Of a DNA stretch of 64,000 nt, positions 43,261 to 52,944 are shown one piece after another. Positions within the stretch are counted from its first letter, which is position 1, and the number at the start of each line of letters is the position of its first letter. Both the position numbers and the translations under genes were made by a program. The notes under the pieces are model-generated. The model was not told the DNA's origin. It saw only the letters and a program-made list of their open reading frames with translations, and did no database searches. This stretch comes from Curtobacterium sp. MCBD17_035 (GTDB taxonomy: Bacteria > Actinomycetota > Actinomycetes > Actinomycetales > Microbacteriaceae): NCBI RefSeq assembly GCF_003234815.2, contig NZ_CP126279.1:62001-126000 (forward strand). The letters are read 5' to 3'.

Positions 43261-45258
43261 ATGGACTTCAAGCGCATCTTCCGTGGGCCGTACCTGTACG
43301 TGATCATCGCGGTCATCGGGATCTGGATCGGCTGGGCCGTGATCAGTCAATCCGGGACGTCGCAGATCACGACGCAGAAGGGCCTCGAGCAGCTCGGTGA
43401 CGGCAAGGTCGCCTCTGCCACCATCAACTCCACCGAGCAGCGCGTCGACCTCGTGCTCAAGGACGGCAACCAGACGGAGCAGTTCTACTACTCCACCCCG
43501 CGTGGGCCGGACGTCGTCTCGGCGGTCGACAAGGCGAACCTGTCGAAGGGCTACAACGACACCGTCCAGCAGTCGAACGTGTTCGTCTCGCTCCTGCTGA
43601 CGTTCCTGCCGTTCCTCGTCATCGGTCTGGTGTTCTGGTTCCTCCTGTCGAGCGCCCAGGGCGGCGGCTCGCGCGTCATGCAGTTCGGCAAGTCCCGCGC
43701 GAAGATGAACAACAAGGAGAACCCGCAGGTCACCTTCGCCGACGTCGCCGGCGCGGACGAGGCCATCGAGGAGCTCCAGGAGATCAAGGAGTTCCTCAAG
43801 GAGCCGGCCAAGTTCCAGGCGGTCGGCGCGCGGATCCCGAAGGGCGTGCTGCTGTACGGCCCTCCCGGGACCGGCAAGACCCTGCTCGCCCGCGCCGTCG
43901 CCGGCGAGGCCGGGGTGCCGTTCTTCTCGATCTCCGGTTCGGACTTCGTCGAGATGTTCGTCGGTGTCGGTGCGAGCCGCGTGCGTGACCTGTTCGACCA
44001 GGCCAAGCAGAACGCTCCCGCGATCATCTTCGTCGACGAGATCGACGCCGTCGGTCGTCACCGCGGTGCCGGCATCGGCGGTGGCAACGACGAGCGCGAG
44101 CAGACGCTGAACCAGCTCCTCGTCGAGATGGACGGCTTCGACGTCAAGACGAACGTCATCCTCATCGCCGCGACGAACCGTCCCGACGTGCTCGACCCCG
44201 CGCTCCTCCGGCCGGGCCGCTTCGACCGCCAGATCGGGGTCGACGCCCCGAGCCTCATCGGCCGCAAGCAGATCCTGCAGGTGCACGGCAAGGGCAAGCC
44301 CCTCGCCGCGAGCGTCGACCTCGACGTCCTCGCCCGCAAGACCCCCGGGTTCACGGGTGCCGACCTGGCGAACGTCCTCAACGAGGCCGCGCTGCTCACC
44401 GCGCGCTCGAACGCGCAGCTCATCGACAACCGCGCGCTGGACGAGGCCGTCGACCGCGTCATGGCCGGTCCGCAGCGCCGGACCCGCGTCATGAGCGACC
44501 AGGAGCGCCTCATCACCGCGTACCACGAGGGCGGTCACGCGCTCGCGGCGTCGGCCATGCGGCACACCGACCCCGTCACGAAGATCACGATCCTCCCGCG
44601 CGGTCGTGCCCTCGGGTACACGATGGTGCTCCCGCTCGAGGACAAGTACTCCGTCACGCGCAACGAGCTGCTCGACCAGCTCGCCTACGCCATGGGCGGT
44701 CGTGTCGCCGAGGAGATCGTGTTCCACGACCCCACCACGGGTGCGTCGAACGACATCGAGAAGGCCACGGCGACCGCACGCAAGATGGTCACCGAGTACG
44801 GCATGAGCACGGCGGTCGGTTCGGTCAAGCTCGGCCAGGGGTCGGGCGAGCCGTTCCTCGGCCGTGACATGGGCGCCCAGCGCGACTACTCGGAGAACAT
44901 CGCCGAGACCGTCGACGCCGAGGTCCGTGCCCTGCTCGAGTCCGCGCACGACGAGGCCTACCAGGTCATCAACGCGAACCGCGACATCCTCGACCACCTG
45001 GCGGGTGCCCTCCTCGAGAAGGAGACGCTCGACCAGAACGAGCTCGCCGAGATCTTCAAGGACGTCCGGAAGCTGCCCGAGCGCCCGCAGTGGCTCTCGA
45101 GCGACAGCCGCCCCGTGAGCGACCTGCCCGCGATCTCGCTGCCGGTCAAGGCGCCGGTGGACGAGGGCGCCGTCGACGGCGGCATCGACTCCGAGCCCCC
45201 GGCGAAGCCGCGTCGGGCACGGGCCCCTCGCGGGAACCCCGGTATCGCGCCGGCGTAG
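43261..45258 (+). CDS. ftsH: ATP-dependent zinc metalloprotease FtsH
   Basis: A 665-residue membrane-anchored AAA protease that degrades misfolded and regulatory membrane proteins. Two N-terminal transmembrane segments (about 11-30 and 112-131) flank an extracytoplasmic region. The AAA module has Walker A at about 200 (GPPGTGKT), Walker B IIFVDEID, and the [23 protein letters not shown]. The protease has HEGGH at 422-426. An actinobacterial Pro/Arg-rich C-terminus follows. No strong ribosome site precedes the ATG at 43261; it is the first ATG in frame and begins the conserved membrane segment. Confidence 0.97.
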   Translation: MDFKRIFRGPYLYVIIAVIGIWIGWAVISQSGTSQITTQKGLEQLGDGKVASATINSTEQRVDLVLKDGNQTEQFYYSTPRGPDVVSAVDKANLSKGYNDTVQQSNVFVSLLLTFLPFLVIGLVFWFLLSSAQGGGSRVMQFGKSRAKMNNKENPQVTFADVAGADEAIEELQEIKEFLKEPAKFQAVGARIPKGVLLYGPPGTGKTLLARAVAGEAGVPFFSISGSDFVEMFVGVGASRVRDLFDQAKQNAPAIIFVDEIDAVGRHRGAGIGGGNDEREQTLNQLLVEMDGFDVKTNVILIAATNRPDVLDPALLRPGRFDRQIGVDAPSLIGRKQILQVHGKGKPLAASVDLDVLARKTPGFTGADLANVLNEAALLTARSNAQLIDNRALDEAVDRVMAGPQRRTRVMSDQERLITAYHEGGHALAASAMRHTDPVTKITILPRGRALGYTMVLPLEDKYSVTRNELLDQLAYAMGGRVAEEIVFHDPTTGASNDIEKATATARKMVTEYGMSTAVGSVKLGQGSGEPFLGRDMGAQRDYSENIAETVDAEVRALLESAHDEAYQVINANRDILDHLAGALLEKETLDQNELAEIFKDVRKLPERPQWLSSDSRPVSDLPAISLPVKAPVDEGAVDGGIDSEPPAKPRRARAPRGNPGIAPA

Positions 45259-45267
45259 GCCAGCGGG

Positions 45268-46242
45268 ATGACCGACCTCCCCAGCCGGTGCGAGCGCCGG
45301 ATCTCCGAGGCGAGCCGCGCCCGCGCCGCCGCAGCCGAACCGGCGACCGTCGCCATCGACCTCCCTGCCCTGCAGCAGGAGGCGGCGACGCGTCGCCGGT
45401 CGGCGCGTGCGGAGGGCGCGGCCCCGTCGACGCCGGGCCGGGCGCGGATCATGGGCATCCTCAACGTGACGCCCGACTCGTTCAGCGACGGTGGCGAACA
45501 CCACCGACGCGATGCCGCCGTGACGCACGCGCGCCGGCTCGTGGCCGACGGCGCCGACCTCGTCGACGTCGGCGGCGAATCCACCCGGCCGGGTGCGCCG
45601 CGGGTGCCGGTCGACGAGGAACAGCGTCGCGTGCTGCCGGTCGTGCAGGACCTGGTCGCCGAGGGCATCACGGTGAGCGTCGACACGATGAACGCGGCGA
45701 CGGCCGAGCGGTCGCTCGAGCTCGGGGCGTCGATCGTCAACGACGTCTCCGGCGGGCTGGCCGACCCGGACATGGCCCGCGTCGTCGCCGCGAGTGGGGC
45801 GGGCTTCGTCGTCATGCACTGGCGCGGCCACAGCGACGTGATGCACCGGAACGCCGTGTACGAGGACGCCGTCGAGGACGTCCGCCGCGAGCTCGAACTC
45901 CGGGTCGCGGAGCTCATCGTGCTCGGTGTGCACCCGGACCAGGTCGTCGTGGACCCGGGGCTCGGGTTCGCGAAGCACGGTCGGCAGAACTGGGAGATCC
46001 TGGCCGGGTACGAGCGCTTCGCGTCGCTCGGGCTCCCGGTGCTCGTCGCGGCGTCACGCAAGCGCTTCCTCGCCGGCGTCGGGAGCGATCCGGACGCCGC
46101 ACCCCGGGACCGGGACCTGGCGACCGCGGCGATCACGCTGCTCGCCGCCGAGCGTGGGGCCTGGGGCGTCCGGGTCCACGACCCCGCCCCGAACCGCGCG
46201 GTGCTCGACGTCTGGGACGCCTGGAGGGCCGCGCGATCGTGA
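45268..46242 (+). CDS. folP: Dihydropteroate synthase FolP
   Basis: Joins p-aminobenzoate to hydroxymethyl-dihydropterin pyrophosphate in folate synthesis and is the sulfonamide target. The core begins about residue 60 with RIMGILNVTPDSFSDGG, then DLVDVGGESTRPGA, SVDTMNAATA, NDVSGG, and VDPGLGFAKHGRQN and SRKRFLA. The 60-residue N-terminal extension is unusual: an Ala/Arg-rich stretch of low conservation. It starts 9 nt after the ftsH stop. The gene for FolE, often placed between these two in related genomes, is not here. Confidence 0.95.
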   Translation: MTDLPSRCERRISEASRARAAAAEPATVAIDLPALQQEAATRRRSARAEGAAPSTPGRARIMGILNVTPDSFSDGGEHHRRDAAVTHARRLVADGADLVDVGGESTRPGAPRVPVDEEQRRVLPVVQDLVAEGITVSVDTMNAATAERSLELGASIVNDVSGGLADPDMARVVAASGAGFVVMHWRGHSDVMHRNAVYEDAVEDVRRELELRVAELIVLGVHPDQVVVDPGLGFAKHGRQNWEILAGYERFASLGLPVLVAASRKRFLAGVGSDPDAAPRDRDLATAAITLLAAERGAWGVRVHDPAPNRAVLDVWDAWRAARS

Positions 46243-46616
46243 ACGACGTCATCCGCCTCACAGGGGTCCGGGCCCGCGGTCACCACGGGGTCTTCGACCA
46301 CGAGCGCGCCGACGGGCAGGACTTCGTCGTCGACGTCGCCGTCGAGGTCGACGCCCGTGCCGCCGCGGGCCCCGACGACCTCGACCGCACGGTGCACTAC
46401 GGCGTGCTCGCCGAGCAGGTCGTCGCGGCCGTCGAGTCCGACCCCGTCGACCTCATCGAGACCCTGGCGGAGCGCATCGCCGCCGTCGTCCTGGGGCATC
46501 CGGCGGCACTCGCCACCGAGGTCACCGTGCACAAGCCCCAGGCGCCGATCACGGTGCCGTTCGCGGACGTGTCGATCACCATCCGCCGGGACCGCTCCGC
46601 GCGGGTCGACCCGTGA
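46239..46616 (+). CDS. folB: Dihydroneopterin aldolase FolB
   Basis: Converts dihydroneopterin to hydroxymethyl-dihydropterin and glycolaldehyde. The 125-residue protein has the family features RLTGVRARGHHGVFDHERADGQDFVVDV at the start, TVHYGVLAEQV with the substrate-binding Tyr, and VHKPQAPI with the catalytic Lys. The GTG overlaps the folP stop (GTGA) and its own stop overlaps folK, so folP-folB-folK are translationally chained. Confidence 0.96.
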   Translation: MNDVIRLTGVRARGHHGVFDHERADGQDFVVDVAVEVDARAAAGPDDLDRTVHYGVLAEQVVAAVESDPVDLIETLAERIAAVVLGHPAALATEVTVHKPQAPITVPFADVSITIRRDRSARVDP

Positions 46617-47152
46617 GGCGCGCCGTCATCGCCCTCGGCGCCAACCTCGGCGACCGGGGGTCGACCCTGCGCGAGGCCGCTGCGGCGATCCTCGCGGTGC
46701 CGGGGGTGCGCCCGGTGGCCGCATCGCACGAGGTCGAGTCCGTCGCGATGACCCTCTCCGGGCCCGACGAGACGAAGCCCCGGTACCGCAACGGGGTGGT
46801 CGTGGTCGACACCGATCTCGAGCCGGACGCACTCCTCGCCGCGCTGCACGACATCGAGGACGCCCACGGCCGGGTCCGCGTCGAGCGGTGGGGGGACCGG
46901 ACGCTCGACCTCGACATCGTGGCCGTCGACGACGTCGTGCTCGACGCCGCCGACCTGACGCTCCCGCATCCCCGGGCCGCCGAGCGGGCGTTCGTGCTCG
47001 CGCCCTGGCTCGACGCCGACCCCGACGCGGTCCTCCCCGGCGCCGGTCCGGTCGCCGCGCTGCTCTCCGCGGTCGGCGACGACACCGTCCGCGTCGAGGA
47101 ACCCCGACTGTTCGCGTCCCGTCCGTCCGAGCTCCCGGGAGCACCCCAGTGA
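46613..47152 (+). CDS. folK: HPPK pyrophosphokinase FolK
   Basis: Transfers pyrophosphate from ATP to hydroxymethyl-dihydropterin. The 179-residue protein shows VIALGANLGDRGSTLREA at the N-terminus, RYRNGVVVVDTDL, and the catalytic loop and metal site ERWGDRTLDLDIVAVDD (the two Asp coordinate magnesium), then LTLPHPRAAERAFVLAPW. The GTG overlaps the folB stop. With FolP and FolB it forms the middle of folate synthesis. Confidence 0.96.
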   Translation: MRRAVIALGANLGDRGSTLREAAAAILAVPGVRPVAASHEVESVAMTLSGPDETKPRYRNGVVVVDTDLEPDALLAALHDIEDAHGRVRVERWGDRTLDLDIVAVDDVVLDAADLTLPHPRAAERAFVLAPWLDADPDAVLPGAGPVAALLSAVGDDTVRVEEPRLFASRPSELPGAPQ

Positions 47153-47625
47153 GACACACCCGCGCCTCCACCCTGATCAGCGTCGCGATCGTCGCCGGTG
47201 TCGCCGGGTTCGCCCTCGACGCTGCCCTGGCGTCCCGGCAGCGGCCCGTCATCGTGCTCTCGTCGGCGCTCGGGCTGACCCTGGGCTTCATCGGCATCGC
47301 GCTCGTGCTCATGGCGATCCCGGTCCGTCGGCACGCCCGTGGCACCGCGACCCGCCCCGTCGACGCCTTCTACGCGACGCGGGTGGTGGTCCTCGCCAAG
47401 GCCTCGAGCATCTGCGGCGTGCTGTTCGGCGCGTTCACGGGTGGCGGGCTCGCGTTCGTCCTCACGCGGGCCGTCGTCCCCGCGCTAGGCTCCATCCTGC
47501 CCAGCGTCGTCGCGGTGTTCGGTGGTCTGGTGCTCATGGTGTGTGCGCTCGTCGCGGAGCACATGTGCACGGTGCCGCCCCGGGACGACGACGACTCCGA
47601 CCCGGGTGGGACGACCGCGATCTGA
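47149..47625 (+). CDS. DUF3180 membrane protein
   Basis: A 158-residue protein of the actinobacterial DUF3180 family, function unknown. Four hydrophobic segments (about 9-25, 36-57, 79-107 and 113-138) and a conserved YATRVVVLAKASSICGVLFGAFTGG in the third. The acidic tail ends PPRDDDDSD. The GTG start overlaps folK's stop. The family is regularly found after folK, so a link to the fol operon is positional only. Confidence 0.88.
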   Translation: MRHTRASTLISVAIVAGVAGFALDAALASRQRPVIVLSSALGLTLGFIGIALVLMAIPVRRHARGTATRPVDAFYATRVVVLAKASSICGVLFGAFTGGGLAFVLTRAVVPALGSILPSVVAVFGGLVLMVCALVAEHMCTVPPRDDDDSDPGGTTAI

Positions 47626-47663
47626 CCGACCCGGCAGCAGCGACGCCGACGACAGGGGGACCG

Positions 47664-48170
47664 ATGCCGAGGGAACGTCTCGACCTGCCGGGGATCCCCT
47701 GGAGCCGGGTGTCGCCGCGCCTGGTCTGGACCGAACTCGTCACCGTCCTCGTCGTCGGGGTGGTCATCACCGCCGGGTGCTTCCTCATCGGCGTGGCGTT
47801 CCGGGGGTCCTCGCCGACCACCGCGCTCGTGTGGACGCTCATCGGGCTCGCCGCCGCGGTGGTCACCGCCCTCGTCGCTGCCTTCACGCCCCGGCGGATC
47901 CGGTCGATCGGGTACGCCCTCCGCGGCGACGACCTCGTGGTGCGGCGCGGACTCATGTTCCAGCGGTTCATCGCCGTCCCGTACGGCCGCATGCAGCTCG
48001 TCGACATCAGCCGCGGTCCGCTCGGTCGTGCCCTCGGTCTGAGCGACCTCCGGTTCGTGACGGCGGCGGCGAGCACGAACGTCCGGCTGCCCGGGCTCCC
48101 CGAGGCCGACGCGGACCGCCTGCGCGACGAACTCGTCGCGATGGCCGAGAGCCGACGGGTCGGGCTGTGA
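47664..48170 (+). CDS. PH-domain membrane protein (YdbS-like)
   Basis: A 168-residue protein with two transmembrane segments (about 27-47 and 55-75) and a bacterial PH (bPH2) domain behind them (LRGDDLVVRRGLMFQRFIAVPYGRMQLVDISRGPLGRALGL). This is the YdbS family, which works with the larger YdbT-type protein encoded next; relatives influence membrane stress and antimicrobial-peptide tolerance. AGGGGG precedes the ATG and the next gene overlaps by GTGA. Confidence 0.88.
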   Translation: MPRERLDLPGIPWSRVSPRLVWTELVTVLVVGVVITAGCFLIGVAFRGSSPTTALVWTLIGLAAAVVTALVAAFTPRRIRSIGYALRGDDLVVRRGLMFQRFIAVPYGRMQLVDISRGPLGRALGLSDLRFVTAAASTNVRLPGLPEADADRLRDELVAMAESRRVGL

Positions 48171-49888
48171 CCTCCCGGCCGTCCGGCCCGCCGCTGCCGC
48201 CGCTGCCGCCGCTCCCGCAGCCCCACCGGCAGGGCGACGCCGCCGCGGCCGCCGACCTGACCGACGGGACGTGGCACCGCCTGCACCCGCTGACGCCGCT
48301 GCTCCGCGGAGGGATCGCGTTGCTCGTGATCCTCGGGTGGGTGGTCAACACCCTCCGCGAGCGGCTGCTCGACCTCGTGATCCCGGGTGGTGCCCGGGGC
48401 GGCGAGCAGGGCGACCCGATCGACTACGTCGTCCGCCACGACTACGTGGGCGTCGCGCTCCTCGGGGTGCTCGTGTTCATCCTCGTGCTCATCGGCCTGT
48501 TCACGCTGTCCTGGCGCATGCACACCTTCCGCGTGACCGGCGAGGTCGTCGAGGTCCGCTCGGGCGTGCTGTTCCGGAACCACCGCAAGGCCCGCCTCGA
48601 CCGCATCCAGGCCGTCAACGTCGTCCGCCCGTTCGTGGCCCGGCTCGTCGGCACGGCCCGGCTCGAGATCTCGCAGGCGGGCAACGACGCGAACGTGCAG
48701 CTGGCGTACCTCGGCTCGCGGCCGGCCGACGACCTGCGGCAGCGCATCCTGCTGCTGGCGAGCGGTGCCCGCGCCGACGTGCCGGGCGGGTCCCGGGCCT
48801 CCCGGCCGGCGGGACGGTTCGTCGACGAGCGGATGACGGAGTTCCTGGCCCCGGAACTCGACCCCGCCGCGGTGCGCGCCACGCGCGTCGTGCGCGTGCA
48901 CACCGGGCGGCTCATCGGCTCCGTGCTCCTGTCGAACACGACCGTCGTGCTCGCCCTCGCCGCGGTCGGCATCATCGTGAGCGTCGCCGTGACCGGCCAG
49001 TACTTCCTCCTCGTGACGTTGTTCCCGGCGATGATCGGCGCCGTCGGGGTCACGGTCCGCCGCTTCACGAAGTCGCTGCAGTACTCGATCGCGGCGACTC
49101 CGGACGGGATCCGCATCGGCTACGGCCTCGTGTCGACCTCGAACGAGACCCTGCCGCCCGGGCGCATCCACGCCGTCGCGGTCACGCAGCCGCTGCTGTG
49201 GCGTCCGTTCGGCTGGTGGGACGTCCGCGTCAACCGCGCCTCGCACGCCGGCGGCTCCCGTCAGAACCAGCAGACGTCCTCGGTCGTGCTGCCCGTCGGT
49301 GACACCGCGGACGTCCGTGCGGTGCTCGAGATCATCCTGCCGGAGCTCGTCGGCACCGCGGTCGCCGGGCCCGCCGCCTCCTTCGCCAGCCTGCAGGAGG
49401 GCTCGGCCGCCGCGGTCGACGTCGTGCAGGGCAGCCTGACGGGGTCGGGCGACGCCGGTGGGTTCACGCGGTCACCCGGTCGCGGCGCCTGGCTCCGACC
49501 GCTGTCCTGGCGTCGCAACGGCTACCGGAGCGTCCCCGGGGCGGTGCTGCTCCGCCTCGGCGCGGTCTGGCGGTCGCTCGTCGTCGTGCCCCTGCCGCGC
49601 GTGCAGAGCATCCGGGTGGCACAGGGCCCCCTCGAGCGCGCGCTCGGGCTCGCCGAGGTCCACGTGCACACCGTGCACGGACCGGTCGTCGCGCGCATCG
49701 GCGCGCTCGCCGTGCCCGACGCGATGCGGCTGTTCTCCGGCACCGAGGCCGAGGCCGTCCGCGCGGCCGCCGCCGACACCTCGCACCGGTGGCGTGACGA
49801 CCGGGAGGCCCGGGGCGCCGACCCCGCGTCGGTCGCCGCACCGGTGGGGTGGGAGCACGTGCCACGACCGGACGGAGGACCACGATGA
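48167..49888 (+). CDS. PH-domain membrane protein (YdbT-like)
   Basis: A 573-residue partner of the YdbS-like protein. A Pro-rich N-terminus is followed by transmembrane segments at about 43-65, 91-115, 246-265 and 270-290, with three bPH2-type modules (around 120-200, 300-390 and 440-530). The repeated pattern is VVRPFVARLVGTARLEI..., LWRPFGWWDVRVN and PLERALGLAEVHVHT, each equivalent to the PH signature of the previous gene. Start overlaps that gene (GTGA). Function is probably at the membrane surface; a partner complex with the preceding product is likely. Confidence 0.87.
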   Translation: MTSRPSGPPLPPLPPLPQPHRQGDAAAAADLTDGTWHRLHPLTPLLRGGIALLVILGWVVNTLRERLLDLVIPGGARGGEQGDPIDYVVRHDYVGVALLGVLVFILVLIGLFTLSWRMHTFRVTGEVVEVRSGVLFRNHRKARLDRIQAVNVVRPFVARLVGTARLEISQAGNDANVQLAYLGSRPADDLRQRILLLASGARADVPGGSRASRPAGRFVDERMTEFLAPELDPAAVRATRVVRVHTGRLIGSVLLSNTTVVLALAAVGIIVSVAVTGQYFLLVTLFPAMIGAVGVTVRRFTKSLQYSIAATPDGIRIGYGLVSTSNETLPPGRIHAVAVTQPLLWRPFGWWDVRVNRASHAGGSRQNQQTSSVVLPVGDTADVRAVLEIILPELVGTAVAGPAASFASLQEGSAAAVDVVQGSLTGSGDAGGFTRSPGRGAWLRPLSWRRNGYRSVPGAVLLRLGAVWRSLVVVPLPRVQSIRVAQGPLERALGLAEVHVHTVHGPVVARIGALAVPDAMRLFSGTEAEAVRAAAADTSHRWRDDREARGADPASVAAPVGWEHVPRPDGGPR

Positions 49889-50583
49889 GCGAGCGGGCCG
49901 GACGACTCGGGGTCGGCGTCGTCGGTGCGGGCCGGGTGGGCCCGGTGCTCGGCGCCGCGCTCGCGAACGCGGGGCACGCGGTCGTCGGCATCACCGCGGT
50001 CTCCGACGCGGGACTCGACCGGGCCGAGGCGCTCCTGCCCGGCGCGCCCGTGCTCGGGACCCCGGAACTCGTCGAGCGGAGCGAACTCGTTCTGCTCGCC
50101 GTGCCGGACGACCAGCTGCCGGGGCTCGTGCAGGGTCTGGCCGACGCCGGCATCTGGCAGGCGGGACAGCTCGTCGTGCACACGAGCCCGGACCACGGAG
50201 TCGGGGTCCTCGCGCCCGCGACCGCCCAGGGCGTCATCCCGCTGGCGATCCACCCCGCGATGGCGTTCACGGGCACGAGCGTCGACCTCGCCCGCCTCCG
50301 GGACGCCTACTGCGCGGTGACCTCGCCCGCGCCGGTGTTGCCGATCGCGCAGGCGCTCGTGGTCGAGATGGGTGCCGAGCCGGTCGTCGTCCGTGAGGCC
50401 GACCGCGCCGCCTACGCCGACGCGGTCCGGGCCGCGGTGGACTTCTCGAGCGCGATCGTCGACCAGGCCGCCGGGACGCTGGCGGCGATCGGCGTCGACC
50501 ACCCGGGACGGGTGCTCGGTGCGCTCGTCCGGTCCGCCGTCGAGAACGCGCTCGCGCAGGCGGACGGGCAGCAGGCGCTGTAG
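49885..50583 (+). CDS. DUF2520/Rossmann-like protein
   Basis: A 232-residue protein: an N-terminal Rossmann domain (GVGVVGAGRVGPVLGAALANAGH, residues about 9-31) and a C-terminal DUF2520 helical domain (IHPAMAFTG, EADRAAYADAVRAAVDFSSAIVDQA). It resembles ketopantoate-reductase/ProC-like dehydrogenases, and related proteins occur beside pantothenate genes. Here panC is absent and lysS follows 111 nt later. The start overlaps the YdbT-like stop (ATGA). Substrate unknown. Confidence 0.87.
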   Translation: MSERAGRLGVGVVGAGRVGPVLGAALANAGHAVVGITAVSDAGLDRAEALLPGAPVLGTPELVERSELVLLAVPDDQLPGLVQGLADAGIWQAGQLVVHTSPDHGVGVLAPATAQGVIPLAIHPAMAFTGTSVDLARLRDAYCAVTSPAPVLPIAQALVVEMGAEPVVVREADRAAYADAVRAAVDFSSAIVDQAAGTLAAIGVDHPGRVLGALVRSAVENALAQADGQQAL

Positions 50584-50694
50584 CGGTGCGCGGTCCCCGG
50601 CAAGCGTCTCCCGGCCGGCGTCTCCCGGCCCGCTGCGCCGTGGTGGGCCGGTAGCATCGACGCATCCCCCACGACCCCCGGAGCTGCGCGCGCG

Positions 50695-52254
50695 ATGACC
50701 GACGAACCCGCTGACACCACCGACCCCGAGGCCGTCGCCCTCGAGACCGCCCGCGTCGACGCCGAGGCAGCCGCCGCGGCCGAGACGAGCGAGCAGCGTC
50801 AGGTGCGCCTCGACAAGCGGGAGCGGTTGCTGGCGGCGGGCATCGAGGCCTACCCGGTCGAGCTCGGGATCACGACGACGATCCCCGCGGTCCGCGCCGA
50901 GCACGCCGACCTGCCGAGCGGCGAGGAGACCGACGACGTCGTCGGGCTCGCCGGCCGCGTGGTGCACGCGCGGAACACGGGCAAGCTGTGCTTCGCGACC
51001 CTCCAGTCCGGCGACGGCTCCCGCATCCAGGCGATGGTGTCGCTCGCCGAGGTCGGGGACGAGTCGCTCGCGCGCTGGAAGGAGTTCGTCGACCTCGGTG
51101 ACCACGTGTTCGTGCACGGCCGCGTGATCTCGTCCCGCCGCGGCGAGCTGAGCGTCATGGTCGACGACTGGGCGATCGCGGCGAAGGCGATCCTGCCGCT
51201 GCCGAACCTGCACACCGAGTTGAGCGAGGAGACCCGGGTCCGCGCCCGCTACCTCGACCTCATCGTCCGCGAGCAGGCCCGCACCACCGTGCGCGCACGT
51301 GCCGGCGTGATGCAGTCGCTCCGCGCGACGTTCGCGGCCCACGACTACCTCGAGGTCGAGACGCCGATGCTGCAGACCCAGCACGGTGGCGCGTCGGCCC
51401 GCCCGTTCGTGACGCGCTCGAACGCGTTCGACACCGAGCTGTACCTACGGATCGCGCCCGAGCTGTTCCTCAAGCGCGCGGTCGTCGGCGGCATCGAGCG
51501 TGTGTTCGAGATCAACCGGAACTTCCGGAACGAGGGCGCCGACTCCACGCACTCGCCCGAGTTCGCGATGCTCGAGGCGTACCAGGCCTACGGGAACTAC
51601 GAGCAGATGGCCGACCTGACGCAGGAGCTCGTGCAGAACGCCGCGCTCGCCGTCACGGGCGGGCTCGTCGTGACGCTCGCCGACGGCACCGAGTACGACC
51701 TCGGCGGCGAGTGGGACCGCATCGACATGTACGCCTCGCTCTCCGCCGCGGCCGGTCGCGAGATCACGCCCGACACCCCGCTCGCCGAGCTGCAGGCGCT
51801 CGCCGAGGCCGAGGGCGTCGAGGTCGCGCACGCCACCCACGGCAAGTACGTCGAGGAGCTCTGGGAGCACTTCGTCATCGACTCGCTCGAGCGCCCGACG
51901 TTCGTCATGAACTTCCCGGTGGACACGTCCCCGCTGACGCGGGAGCACCGGTCGCGCCCGGGCGTCGTCGAGAAGTGGGACCTCTACGTCCGCGGGTTCG
52001 AGCTCGCCACGGCGTACTCCGAGCTCGTCGACCCGGTGGTGCAACGCGAGCGGTTCGTCGAGCAGGCGAAGCTCGCCGCGGGCGGCGACGTCGAGGCCAT
52101 GCGCGTCGACGAGGAGTTCCTGCGCGCCCTCGAGCACGGCATGCCGCCGTCGGGCGGGATGGGGATGGGCATCGACCGCCTGCTCATGGCGATCACGGGC
52201 CTCGGGATCCGCGAGACGATCCTGTTCCCGCTCGTCAAGGGCGCTGGGACTTAG
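50695..52254 (+). CDS. lysS: Lysyl-tRNA synthetase, class II
   Basis: Charges tRNA-Lys. The 519-residue protein has an N-terminal OB-fold anticodon-binding domain (about 90-190: [27 protein letters not shown]) and the class II catalytic domain with motif 1 ([14 protein letters not shown]), motif 2 ([29 protein letters not shown]) and motif 3 ([15 protein letters not shown]). An Asp/Glu-rich N-terminal extension is normal for actinobacteria. ATG at 50695 with CCCGGAG upstream. An inverted repeat directly follows the stop. Confidence 0.97.
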   Translation: MTDEPADTTDPEAVALETARVDAEAAAAAETSEQRQVRLDKRERLLAAGIEAYPVELGITTTIPAVRAEHADLPSGEETDDVVGLAGRVVHARNTGKLCFATLQSGDGSRIQAMVSLAEVGDESLARWKEFVDLGDHVFVHGRVISSRRGELSVMVDDWAIAAKAILPLPNLHTELSEETRVRARYLDLIVREQARTTVRARAGVMQSLRATFAAHDYLEVETPMLQTQHGGASARPFVTRSNAFDTELYLRIAPELFLKRAVVGGIERVFEINRNFRNEGADSTHSPEFAMLEAYQAYGNYEQMADLTQELVQNAALAVTGGLVVTLADGTEYDLGGEWDRIDMYASLSAAAGREITPDTPLAELQALAEAEGVEVAHATHGKYVEELWEHFVIDSLERPTFVMNFPVDTSPLTREHRSRPGVVEKWDLYVRGFELATAYSELVDPVVQRERFVEQAKLAAGGDVEAMRVDEEFLRALEHGMPPSGGMGMGIDRLLMAITGLGIRETILFPLVKGAGT

Positions 52255-52255
52255 G

Positions 52256-52273
52256 GCAACGCGCCAGCGTTGC
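52256..52273 (+). terminator. Hairpin after lysS
   Basis: Perfect 7-bp inverted repeat GCAACGC-GCCA-GCGTTGC starting 2 nt after the lysS stop. No T-run; probable terminator or RNA 3-prime stabiliser. Confidence 0.55.
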
Positions 52274-52452
52274 GCGACGCCAGCCCCGGGCGAGCCTGCG
52301 AGCACGGCAGTCGACGCACTCCTGCGCACACGGACGACAACGGGACGTGCGGGCGCATGCGCACTCGTCGTCGGCGTGCGCACACGGCGGACGGGCTCCG
52401 CTCGCTGGCCGTGCGCTCAGGTCCCCCGCACGGCACCCCGAGCACCGGGACG

Positions 52453-52458
52453 TACCAT
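52453..52458 (+). promoter_or_regulatory. -10 element, probable leaderless promoter of the small membrane protein
   Basis: TACCAT, 6 nt before the GTG at 52465; decides that start over the GTG at 52480. Confidence 0.45.
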
Positions 52459-52464
52459 GGTCGC

Positions 52465-52731
52465 GTGCCTCATGGAGTCGTGACCGGGATCATCTTCTCG
52501 CTGACGCCGACCGTCGTCGTCGGCCTGGTGTTCTGGTTCGTCATGCGGGCGATCATCCGGGCCGACCGCACCGAGCGCGCGACCTACGCCAAGCTCGAAC
52601 GGGAGGAACGCGCCCGTTTCACCGCGGAGCGTGCCGCCGGTGGACCCGGCGCGGGTACCGCGGGGCCGCGTGACGTGCAGGCGCCGAGCCGCCCCGCAGC
52701 CGTCCCCGCCTCGCCGCAGTCCGCGGAGTAG
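52465..52731 (+). CDS. Small membrane protein (unknown)
   Basis: An 88-residue protein: one N-terminal hydrophobic segment (GIIFSLTPTVVVGLVFWFVMRAII) followed by RADRTERATYAKLEREERARF and a Pro/Ala/Gly-rich tail. I recall similar small proteins downstream of lysS in Microbacteriaceae, but no function. The predicted topology is a single-pass protein with a charged cytoplasmic tail that may form a helix. The start is fixed by a -10 hexamer 6 nt upstream. Confidence 0.72.
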   Translation: MPHGVVTGIIFSLTPTVVVGLVFWFVMRAIIRADRTERATYAKLEREERARFTAERAAGGPGAGTAGPRDVQAPSRPAAVPASPQSAE

Positions 52732-52812
52732 TCGCTCCCGGACGTCCGGCGGTCAGCGCCGCGACACGAGCCGTTCACCCCACCGTCGTCGGGGCTGGTC
52801 AGCATCGCCGGC

Positions 52813-52944
52813 ATGACCGATCTGCTGCATGCCGTCGCCCGCTCGTTCGTCGGGGACATCGAGAGCGAGTACGACGAGTTCGACCTCGACGCCGAAGCGG
52901 AGGGGACCCAGCGACGCACGGACTGGCTCGAACCGAGCTGGTGA
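52813..52944 (+). CDS. 43-residue acidic protein (unknown)
   Basis: A short reading frame with strongly coding-like composition (third positions nearly all G or C). The sequence begins MTDLLHAVARSFVGDIESEY and ends RRTDWLEPSW, with an amphipathic start and an acidic middle. It lies between the lysS-side membrane gene and sigB. No ribosome site is convincing and no family is recognised. It could be a genuine small protein or chance; I favour the former because of its codon use and compact ATG-to-stop layout. Confidence 0.45.
   Translation: MTDLLHAVARSFVGDIESEYDEFDLDAEAEGTQRRTDWLEPSW

Noticed and set aside
41395-45978. 1527-codon minus-strand frame across tilS, hpt, ftsH and folP
   Set aside because: Opposite four well-defined enzymes; composition is of the shadow type.
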